The notes under the pieces are model-generated. The model worked only from the letters and a program-made list of their open reading frames with translations. It did no database searches and was not told where the DNA came from. A stretch of 64,000 nt of DNA from an uncultured Sutterella sp. (GTDB lineage: Bacteria > Pseudomonadota > Gammaproteobacteria > Burkholderiales > Burkholderiaceae_F), in the NCBI GenBank assembly GCA_905213905.1, contig CAJMKD010000009.1:1-64000 (forward strand), in the 5' to 3' direction. Below are positions 9,139-16,420 of this stretch, piece by piece (positions within the stretch are counted from its first letter, which is position 1; every line of letters starts with the position of its first letter). The position numbers and the translations under genes are program-made.

Positions 9139-9638
9139 TTGTCGTCAGTCCTTCCCCGGGACGCTGCGCAAAAGCGCGCCGCGCCTTCGGGTGAGGCTGC
9201 GGATACGGGGCGAGGCGGGAACGGATGCAGTCGAGTCGCCCGGGCGCCGCAGCGGGGTCGCTTGGTTGGGGTTGCCGCAGGCTTGCGCATGCAGCCGAAC
9301 CGTTGGCTTTGAGGATTCTACCCAAGCCCAGAGCGGCATCTGCAAACGACGGAGCTTGGTATAGCTTCTGGCCTATGATTCTTCAGGGTCTATATAAGCA
9401 TGGCTTTGTTGAAGAGCGACGCGTTCCGGGCGCTCCCACGTGCGGGCGGCGATCCGCGGCAGTCTTCACGCTCGGCCGCGTCCGCCGTGCTGCTTCTGAA
9501 AAGTGCCTAGGCGAACACCGGCCGGCGCAAGAAGGGCGGCGCTCGCCTCAAGGACCTGCCGGAAAGCGGTGCTTGCCCGGCCGCGCCCCGCAGTAGAGTG
9601 ATCAAAATCCATTTCAAGCACTGCATTCACAAGTACTC
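9139..9638. other. 500-nt gap; possible IS5-type end relic
   Basis: Divergent region between the hydrogenase operon and the amidohydrolase gene. No gene is supported. At 9403 there is GGCTTTGTTGAA, identical to the first 12 nt of IS903/IS5-group terminal repeats, followed by weaker similarity; no second end or transposase was found, so it is at best a relic. Confidence 0.25.
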
Positions 9639-11255
9639 ATGCGCACCCGCTATGTCAATCTGCAGGCCTTCACGGGGCTTGCCGAAAAGCCGCTTCTCAC
9701 GGAATTCGTTGTGGAGGACGGCCTCTTTGCCGATCCGGGCGATCATCTTCCCGGCGAGAAGACCGTCGACCTCGGCGGCGCCTTTGTTTCGCCCGCCTTC
9801 ATCGAGGCGCACGCGCATCCGATGATGATTGCCGAAGCGCTCGAAACGACGGCCTGCGTGCCGCCCAACGTCAATTCAATCGAAGAAATGATTGAAGCGC
9901 TTTCATGCTCGGAGGCCGCGCGCGAGGGCGAGGGCTGGATCGAAGGCTGGGGGTATGACGAGATGCTCCTCGCCGAAGGACGCGCGCCGACGCGTCGCGA
10001 TCTTGATCGCGTGAGCGCCGCGCGCCCCGTCGTGGTGCGCCGCTCCGACTGTCATTCGTGCGCCGTCAATTCTGCTGCGCTCCGGCTCGCTGGCATCACG
10101 CGCGAGACGCCCGACCCTGCGGGTGCGGTGATCGGTCGCGACGCCGACGGGGAACCCAACGGGCTTCTCATCGAAACGGCCGCCTCGGCCTTGATCGAGC
10201 GCGTGCGGCCACCCCTCGACGAAGCGCGCCGCATGGCGCGGATGCTGCGCCTCAGGGAGCACTATCTGAGCCACGGCATTCTGACGACGACCGAAATGAT
10301 GCCGCGGCGTCTCCCGGGAAGCGCCGACGACGCGCTTGCCGTGTGGCGGCGCGCCGTCGCCGCAGGCGTGCCCGTGGATGTGAATCTCTACTTTGCCTGG
10401 ACGGGCGGCGAAGATCCCTTCGGGGTGCCGGAACTCACGCCCGAAGAAAAGACGGGACCCGTGCGCTACGCCGGCGTGAAGCTCTTTGGCGACGGCTCCG
10501 TATCGGGGCGCACGGCTGCGATGCGCGAGCCCTTCCGCTTTCCCGAGGGCGCGGCGCCCGCAGAGCCCGCGGGCTTCATGACGCTCTCGGCGCCTGTCTT
10601 CCGAGCGGCGCTTGCCTACGCGAGGCGCAACGGCGTTGCGCTTTCCGTTCACATCATGGGCGACCGGTCGATCGACACGGTGCTCGACTGGCTCGAGGGC
10701 GAAGCGCCGTGGCTGCCGGATGCGCCGAGCGTGCGGCTCGAGCACGTGACGATGATGCGCGCTGATCAGCTCGCGCGCATGCAAGGCATGGCGCTCAAGC
10801 CCGCGCTCACGACGCAGGTCATTTTTCCCTTTGCCGAGTGGCGAAGCTACCGCGCGGCGCTCACGGCCGAAAATCTGGATGCCGTCTGCGCCGTCGATGA
10901 AATGGCGCGTGCGGCGGACGCTTTTGCGCTCAGCTCGGACGCGCCTGCCACGACCTGGGCCGATGCCGACCAGGTTCTCACGTCCGTCATGGCAGCGGTG
11001 ACCCGCAGGGATGCCGTTGGGGGCTTCTTCGGCAAAAGGCATGCCGTTTCGCCCGCCGTCGCGCTTTCGCTCTACACAGGGCGCGCGGCGCGCGTGATGC
11101 CGACTTCCGGGAAGGTCGGCGTGATTGCGCCCGGGGCGCGCGCGCATTTCGTGACGCTCACAGGGAACCCGCTTAGCTGTGCGCCGGAAGCGATCGACGA
11201 CATCCGGGTATCGGGGACCTGGCGCGACGGCGTGAAGCGCTGGCCGAAAGCCTGA
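9639..11255 (+). CDS. Amidohydrolase family 3 (YtcJ-like)
   Basis: Metal-dependent TIM-barrel hydrolase of the YtcJ/amidohydrolase_3 family; substrate unknown. The metal-binding HxH is in EAHAHPMM, later His residues sit in VHIMGDRS and RLEHVTMM, and the last-strand Asp is in LSSDAPA. 538 residues, usual for the family. No signal peptide, so cytoplasmic. Stands alone: divergent from the hydrogenase operon and convergent with the alcohol dehydrogenase gene, with a shared terminator between. The SD is weak, so the start is less certain than the frame. Confidence 0.82.
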   Translation: MRTRYVNLQAFTGLAEKPLLTEFVVEDGLFADPGDHLPGEKTVDLGGAFVSPAFIEAHAHPMMIAEALETTACVPPNVNSIEEMIEALSCSEAAREGEGWIEGWGYDEMLLAEGRAPTRRDLDRVSAARPVVVRRSDCHSCAVNSAALRLAGITRETPDPAGAVIGRDADGEPNGLLIETAASALIERVRPPLDEARRMARMLRLREHYLSHGILTTTEMMPRRLPGSADDALAVWRRAVAAGVPVDVNLYFAWTGGEDPFGVPELTPEEKTGPVRYAGVKLFGDGSVSGRTAAMREPFRFPEGAAPAEPAGFMTLSAPVFRAALAYARRNGVALSVHIMGDRSIDTVLDWLEGEAPWLPDAPSVRLEHVTMMRADQLARMQGMALKPALTTQVIFPFAEWRSYRAALTAENLDAVCAVDEMARAADAFALSSDAPATTWADADQVLTSVMAAVTRRDAVGGFFGKRHAVSPAVALSLYTGRAARVMPTSGKVGVIAPGARAHFVTLTGNPLSCAPEAIDDIRVSGTWRDGVKRWPKA

Positions 11256-11317
11256 GGCTCGACAGTCCGCAGAACCGGAAGAGGCCTGCGGGCGGTCTGA
11301 CTTCAGGAGAAACAGAC

Positions 11318-11361
11318 GAAAAAAACGCCTCAAGGCTCTCTCGGCATTGAGGCGTTTTTCA
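11318..11361. terminator. Bidirectional terminator
   Basis: Inverted repeat AAAAAACGCCTCA / TGAGGCGTTTTT with a 15-nt loop between two convergent genes (stops at 11255 and 11405). The A-rich and T-rich flanks serve both strands. Confidence 0.88.
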
Positions 11362-11404
11362 AAGCCTTTCGGGCGGAGCCGGTCTCCGCCCGATTCACTG
11401 CGCA

Positions 11405-12577
11405 TCAGCGCCAGGCGGCGTGATAGATCGAGACGGTGTCTTCGAACGTGAGCGCGACCGGATCCTGCTCGAAGAGCGCCGCGCCCGCATCGCGGGCATT
11501 GGCGGCGAGGGCCGGAATTTCCGTGAGCGTCACGCCCCAGTCGCTCATCTTGAGGTTGTCGACGCCGCAGGCGATCTGAAGTTCATGAAGCGCGCGCAGG
11601 AAGTCCTCCGGATGCACGGCGTCGCGCTTGCCGAGCGCGCGGGCGAGCTCGACGAAGCGCTCGGTGCGTGCGCCCGTCTTGATCATGTGGCCGAAGTAGG
11701 CGAGCGAGAGCATGATGAGGCCTGCGCCGTGGGGGAGCTCCTGATGGAAGGCCGAGAGGGCATGCTCCATCGAGTGCTGGCTCGTGAGCCGCGTCATCGT
11801 CATGACGTAGCCCGAAAGCGTGTTGGCGAAAGCAACGTGCTCGCGCGCTTCGAGGTCCATGCCGTCCTTCACGGCGCGGGCGAGCCCCGCGGCGATGTGG
11901 CGGACGCTCTCGAGCGCGTACATGTCGGAGAGATACGTCGGGCGCTTCGTCACGTAGCCCTCCACTGCGTGGAAGAGCGCATCAAAGCCCTGGAACGCGG
12001 TGAGCTGCGGCGGCACCGTGAGCATCAGCTCGGGGTCGACGATCGCAAGCTTCGGGAAGAGGCCGGGATGGCCGCCGATGCCGATCTTCTCGCGCGTCTC
12101 GGGGTTCGTGATGACGCCGCCTCCGTCGACTTCGGAGCCCGTGCCCGCCGTCGTCGTCACGGCGACGATCGGCAGCGGCGCCTTCGCAATGGGCTTGCGC
12201 CCGCCGCGTCCCTGCTGCACGTAATCCCAGATGTGGCCCTCGTTCGTCGAGACGATGGCGATCGCTTTGGCCGCGTCCATCACCGAGCCGCCCCCGAGCG
12301 CCAGGATGAAGTCGCACCCTTCGGCGCGCACGCGCTCGCTCGCGGCCATCACGGTGCTCGTGAGCGGATTGGGCTCGACCGTGGCTTCATGCACGTACGC
12401 AATGCCCTGCGCTTCAAGCGCGGCCTTCACGCGTCCGAGCGAGCCGTTCTTCACGGTCGATTTCCCTTGGGAGGTAAGAAGCAGCGCCTTGCGTCCGGGG
12501 AGCGTTTCGGTGCGCAGTGCGTCGAGCGTGCCCGAACCGAAAATGAGCTTCACGGGCGAAAACTGGATGAACTTCAT
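11405..12577 (-). CDS. Iron-containing alcohol dehydrogenase
   Basis: Group III (Fe-dependent) NAD(P)-linked alcohol/aldehyde dehydrogenase, 390 residues, cytoplasmic. Coenzyme loop ALGGGSVMDAAKA; metal ligands in FDALFHAVEGY and in SMEHALSAFHQELPHGAGL, the typical Asp/His/His/His set. No fusion to an aldehyde dehydrogenase domain, so not AdhE. Substrate cannot be named. The start at MKFIQFSPVK has a poor SD but agrees with the family N-terminus. Confidence 0.9.
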   Translation of the reverse strand: MKFIQFSPVKLIFGSGTLDALRTETLPGRKALLLTSQGKSTVKNGSLGRVKAALEAQGIAYVHEATVEPNPLTSTVMAASERVRAEGCDFILALGGGSVMDAAKAIAIVSTNEGHIWDYVQQGRGGRKPIAKAPLPIVAVTTTAGTGSEVDGGGVITNPETREKIGIGGHPGLFPKLAIVDPELMLTVPPQLTAFQGFDALFHAVEGYVTKRPTYLSDMYALESVRHIAAGLARAVKDGMDLEAREHVAFANTLSGYVMTMTRLTSQHSMEHALSAFHQELPHGAGLIMLSLAYFGHMIKTGARTERFVELARALGKRDAVHPEDFLRALHELQIACGVDNLKMSDWGVTLTEIPALAANARDAGAALFEQDPVALTFEDTVSIYHAAWR

Positions 12578-12829
12578 GGCGATCGTCGGGTCGCGTTCTT
12601 CCGAGAGCAGTGCTGCGCCTTGGCTGGCGGAGCGCTTTCACTTCGCGAAAGAGGCGGTCCCGTCCTTTTTCAAAGAGTCCCTAAAAAGTGTTGCGGCTCA
12701 TGCGCCGGTCGCAAGACCGCACGGCATTGGGCAACGCATGAAGAATTGTAGGAAGCTCGGCCGGTTTCGGCAATTTTTGCGCTTTTGCGCTTTCGATTCG
12801 TGAGGCGGGCGGCAGTCCTGGCAGTTCTT

Positions 12830-14095
12830 TCAGCGCGGCTTGCTGCTGCCGAGTCCGGCGCCGAAGAATTCGAAGAGAAGCGCGGCCGCGAGCGCGGCCG
12901 CGGCGCCGAAGCCGAATGTGGCGGCCGGGCCCGAGAGGTCCCAGAGCATGCCGGCGAGTGCGCCCGCGGCGAGCATGCCCGCGCCCGAAACGAGGTTGAA
13001 GAGGCCGAAGGCGCTCGCTCGCCACTCGGGCGCGCTCGTTCGCGCCACCATCGCGGAGAAGACGCCTTGCATGGCGCCGAGATGCAGCCCCCAGAGCGCA
13101 ATGCCGGCGAGAAGCAGCAGCGTGCTGCCTGCGCAGGCGAGCGCCGTTTGCGAGAGCGCGAGGATGATGAGCCCGGCGACGAGGAGTCCTTTGGGATTCG
13201 TGCGGTCGCACAGACGCGCGAGCGGATAGCTCGAGAGGCTGAAAACAAGGTTCATGCCGGCCAGCACGAGCGGGATCCAGGCGTTGGCGAGGCCCGCGTC
13301 GCTCGCTCGAAGCGCAATGAAGGCGGTAGAGAATCGCGCGAAGGAAACGAGAAGCGCAAAAAGAAGAAGCGTGCGGAATGGCTTCGTCGAAGGGTCGGAA
13401 AAGACGCGCGCAAGAAGCGGCTTCAGGTGGAGCGGCGCGCGCTTGGCTGCGGACTTCTCCCCCGATTCCTTCACGCCCAGAAGAATGAGCGCTATGCAGA
13501 GGAGCCCCGGGATGAAGGCCAGCCAAAAGATGGTCTTGAAGGCATCTTCAGTAAGCTGCCAGAGGAGAAAAGCGGCAATGAGGGGACCCGCGAAAGCGCC
13601 TGCGGCGTCGAGCGACTGCCGCAGCCCGTAGGCGGCGCCGAGCATCTCGGGCGGCGTCGCCTCCGCCACGAGGGCGTCTCTCGGGGCGCCGCGCAGTCCC
13701 TTGCCGATGCGGTCAAGCATGCGTGCCGCAAAAACGGTCGACATCGCATCGGCTATCGCAAAAACCGGCTTTGTTGCGACGCCGAGGCCGTAGCCGAGGA
13801 GCACGAGGAGCTTCTTGCGCCCAAAACGGTCGGCGATGTAGCCCGAGAAGACTTTGGTTGCAAGCGCAATGCCTTCTGCGGCGCCTTCCGTGAAGCCCAC
13901 AGTCATCATGTCCGCGGCGAGAACCTGCACCATGAAGAGCGGCAGCACGGCATGAATCATTTCGGAAGAAACGTCCATCAGAAGGCTCACAAAGCCGAGA
14001 ACCCAGACGGTGCGCGGGATGGACCCGGATGTGCGGGGCGAGTCAGGGGCGGGCTTTCCGCCTGGCTGCGCGAGAAGATTGCTTTCTTTTTCCAT
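12830..14095 (-). CDS. MFS transporter
   Basis: Inner-membrane major facilitator with about 12 hydrophobic segments in 421 residues. The short loop motif GYIADRFGRKK after TM2 is the canonical MFS motif A, and SLLMDVSSEMIHAVLPLF at TM1 is typical of one uncharacterised branch. DRIGKGLRGAPRDAL is a further conserved cytoplasmic loop. Substrate unknown. Monocistronic, downstream of amtB on the same strand with a strong hairpin between them. Confidence 0.85.
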   Translation of the reverse strand: MEKESNLLAQPGGKPAPDSPRTSGSIPRTVWVLGFVSLLMDVSSEMIHAVLPLFMVQVLAADMMTVGFTEGAAEGIALATKVFSGYIADRFGRKKLLVLLGYGLGVATKPVFAIADAMSTVFAARMLDRIGKGLRGAPRDALVAEATPPEMLGAAYGLRQSLDAAGAFAGPLIAAFLLWQLTEDAFKTIFWLAFIPGLLCIALILLGVKESGEKSAAKRAPLHLKPLLARVFSDPSTKPFRTLLLFALLVSFARFSTAFIALRASDAGLANAWIPLVLAGMNLVFSLSSYPLARLCDRTNPKGLLVAGLIILALSQTALACAGSTLLLLAGIALWGLHLGAMQGVFSAMVARTSAPEWRASAFGLFNLVSGAGMLAAGALAGMLWDLSGPAATFGFGAAAALAAALLFEFFGAGLGSSKPR

Positions 14096-14245
14096 TCGCT
14101 TCCCGGCCGAATGTCCGCGCCGCCTCCTCTTCCAAGACCGTCGCGAGCGCCTTGCCGCTGCGGCGCGAAGAAGTTTAGTCCTTCAGCGTCAAATTGCATT
14201 TGTCGCGGCGAGCGCTGGCGCTGCATCGTGCGATGCCGGCTTAAG

Positions 14246-14294
14246 TTCGGACGCACTGCACGCTGCGCAATGCAGTGCAGTGCAGGCGTCCGAA
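14246..14294. repeat. Long near-perfect inverted repeat
   Basis: TTCGGACGCACTGCAC (14246-14261) pairs with GTGCAGGCGTCCGAA (14280-14294) with one bulge; the loop itself repeats the TGCAGTGCA motif. Lies between the amtB stop and the MFS start. No T-run, so a factor-dependent terminator, operator or mRNA 3' stabiliser are all possible. Confidence 0.6.
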
Positions 14295-14341
14295 GCATGA
14301 ACGGAAGGTTCTTTCTTGAGGACCTTGCGCGCTCTCTCCGC

Positions 14342-15640
14342 CTATTCGATCCTTTCGCCGTGGATCGAGAGGTCGAGGCCGACGAGTTCGGCTTCATCGG
14401 ACACGCGCAGCCCAATGGTCGATTTGATCGCAAAGAGTATGACGGCGCTCATGAGGCCGCCGTAGACGAGCGTCGCGAGGACCGAACAAAGCTGAATGAG
14501 AAACTGTTCGCCGACCCCCGGGAGCGGCGAGCCCGTTACTTCGCTCGTCGCGAAGAGCGCCGTCAAGAGCGCGCCGATGATGCCGCCCACGCCGTGAACG
14601 CCGAAGGCGTCGAGCGAATCGTCGTAGCCGAGCTTCGCTTTGACGACCGTAACGGCAAAAAAGCATGCGATCCCCGAGACGAGTCCGATCGCAATGCCGC
14701 TCGAGGGCAGGATGAAGCCGGAGGCGGGCGTCACAGCGACGAGTCCCGCCACTGCGCCTGAAACGAGGCCCAAGAGCGAAGGCCGGCCGCGCGAAGCCCA
14801 TTCGACGCACATCCAGCCGAGGGCGCCGGCGGCCGCAGCCGTCTGCGTTGCGATGATCGCCATCGCGGCGCGCCCGTTGGCTGCGAGGCCGGAGCCGCCG
14901 TTGAAGCCCATCCACCCGAACCAGAGAATGGCCGCGCCCGTCATGGCGAGCGAAAGGTTGGCGGGCATGAGGGCCGGCGTGCCGCAGCCCTTGCGGCGTC
15001 CGAGCATGATGCAGCCGACGAGGCCCGCGATGCCGGCATTGATGTGAACGACCGTGCCGCCCGCATAGTCGAGGGCGCCGAGCTTGAAGAAATAGCCGTC
15101 CGACGCCCAAACCCAGTGGCAGACGGGCGCGTAGACGAGAAGGCTCCATGCGATCGTGAAGGCGATGAGGGCAGAAAACTTCATGCGTTCGGCCCAGCTG
15201 CCGACAATGAGCGCGGGCGTGAGGATCGCAAAAGTCATCTGAAAGAAGACGAAGAGAATTTCCGGGATCGTTCCCGCGCAGGCATCAACGCCGATGCCGG
15301 CGAGAAACGCTTTCGAGAGCCCGCCTGCGAAGGCCGAGCCCGATGAAAAGGCGATGGAGTAGCCCAAGCACCACCAGAGGATGGAGGCGATGGCGCATAT
15401 CACGATTGACTGCGCGAGCGTCGAGAGGATGTTCTTCTTTCGAACCATGCCGGCGTAAAAGAGCGCAATGCCCGGGATGGTCATGAAGAAGACGAGGAGA
15501 CTCGCCGTGAGCACCCAGGCCGTATCGGCCTTGTCAATCGCGGCAAGTGCGGCGTTTTCGGCGAATGCTGGGAGCGCGAGCGCCGAAAGCGCCGTGAAGA
15601 GAAGCGTTTTTGAAGCCTTTTTGTAGAGGGAAGCATGCAT
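14342..15640 (-). CDS. amtB: Ammonium transporter
   Basis: Ammonium channel of the Amt/Mep/Rh family in the inner membrane. Signal peptide MHASLYKKASKTLLFTALSALALPAFA, then eleven membrane segments. Typical motifs: TIPGIALFYAGMVRKKN, the two pore His regions (CHWVWASDGYF and DAFGVHGVGGIIGAL) and FGWMGFNGGSGLA. The start at 15640 has AAGGAAA 9 nt upstream; an upstream in-frame Met has no site. Second gene of the glnK-amtB operon (92-nt gap). Confidence 0.96.
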   Translation of the reverse strand: MHASLYKKASKTLLFTALSALALPAFAENAALAAIDKADTAWVLTASLLVFFMTIPGIALFYAGMVRKKNILSTLAQSIVICAIASILWWCLGYSIAFSSGSAFAGGLSKAFLAGIGVDACAGTIPEILFVFFQMTFAILTPALIVGSWAERMKFSALIAFTIAWSLLVYAPVCHWVWASDGYFFKLGALDYAGGTVVHINAGIAGLVGCIMLGRRKGCGTPALMPANLSLAMTGAAILWFGWMGFNGGSGLAANGRAAMAIIATQTAAAAGALGWMCVEWASRGRPSLLGLVSGAVAGLVAVTPASGFILPSSGIAIGLVSGIACFFAVTVVKAKLGYDDSLDAFGVHGVGGIIGALLTALFATSEVTGSPLPGVGEQFLIQLCSVLATLVYGGLMSAVILFAIKSTIGLRVSDEAELVGLDLSIHGERIE

Positions 15641-15731
15641 TTTTTGGTTTCCTTGTCGTGCGTTGTGTCTTCTTGCGGCGCGCTTCAACTCGGTGCGCGT
15701 GCCGCAGTGCGGTGCATCCGAGCGCGCTGAT

Positions 15732-16070
15732 TCAGAGCGCGGCTTCGTCGCGCTCGCCCGTGCGGATGCGGATGACCGCTGCGAGGTCGGTGACGAAAAT
15801 CTTGCCGTCGCCGACGCGGCCCGTCTTGGCAGCGCGCATGGCCGCTTCGATGACTTGGTCGGCCGCGTCGTCCGAAACGGCTGTTTCGACGCGGATCTTG
15901 GGCAGGAAGTCGACGACGTATTCCGCGCCGCGATAGAGCTCCGTGTGTCCGCGCTGCCGGCCGAAGCCTTTGACTTCGGTGACCGTCATGCCTTGGACGC
16001 CTGCCTCGGCAAGCGCTTCCCGCACGTCGTCGAGCTTGAATGGCTTGATGATGAGTGTGATGAGCTTCAT
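15732..16070 (-). CDS. glnK: Nitrogen regulatory protein P-II
   Basis: Trimeric signal protein that binds ATP/ADP and 2-oxoglutarate and plugs AmtB under nitrogen sufficiency. 112 residues, exact family length. MKLITLIIKPFKLDDVREAL opens the protein; the T-loop with the uridylylated Tyr is in RGHTELYRGAEY; GDGKIFV carries the nucleotide-binding B-loop. SD GGAGAAGG before the ATG. The 60 extra upstream codons in the frame are not coding. Pairing with amtB argues for GlnK rather than GlnB. Confidence 0.96.
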   Translation of the reverse strand: MKLITLIIKPFKLDDVREALAEAGVQGMTVTEVKGFGRQRGHTELYRGAEYVVDFLPKIRVETAVSDDAADQVIEAAMRAAKTGRVGDGKIFVTDLAAVIRIRTGERDEAAL

Positions 16071-16151
16071 GAAAAACGCCTTCTCCGTGTCTTTGCGATG
16101 AGAAATTGAAAGGACTGCCGGCGATTGCGCCCGTGCCCTTGATGAAAGAGA

Positions 16152-16169
16152 AAGCAAAAAGCGTGCCGA
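16152..16169 (-). promoter_or_regulatory. Sigma54 (-24/-12) promoter for glnK-amtB
   Basis: Minus strand reads GGCACGCTTTTTGCT, with GG and GC separated by exactly 10 nt, as in the RpoN consensus TGGCACG-N4-TTGCT. The -12 element lies about 85 nt before the glnK start. Clear NtrC sites were not found in the remaining 250 nt of this divergent region, which holds no other feature. Confidence 0.72.
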
Positions 16170-16420
16170 ACTGCACGTGCGGCTTTGGAGGAAAGCGGCA
16201 GCGTTGGTCAAAAGCGCTGCAGCACCTTGAAAAAAACAAAAAACCGTCAAAAAGCCGTCAAAGAAGTCAGGCGATTACTTCGGTGCCGGGGCGTGCGGCG
16301 TAGCACTTATGAGGCTTCGCAGAGCTTTTGTCGGTGCTTTGACGTTTGTTTGGCACTGATTTGATGCACGTTTTCTACCTTTGGGATTTCTGAAGATTTT
16401 TTGTATGCAAGGAGTTCCTG

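Noticed and set aside
9225..9596. Plus-strand frame of 123 codons before the amidohydrolase
   Set aside because: No recognisable domain, poor start context and low-complexity Arg/Ala composition.
11420..12751. 443-residue plus-strand frame opposite the alcohol dehydrogenase
   Set aside because: Arg/Glu-rich shadow of a gene with clear family motifs on the other strand.
16342..16364. TTGGCACTGATTTGATGCAC as a plus-strand sigma54 promoter for the lipid A enzyme
   Set aside because: GG to GC distance is 12 rather than 10 nt, so it does not fit RpoN spacing.
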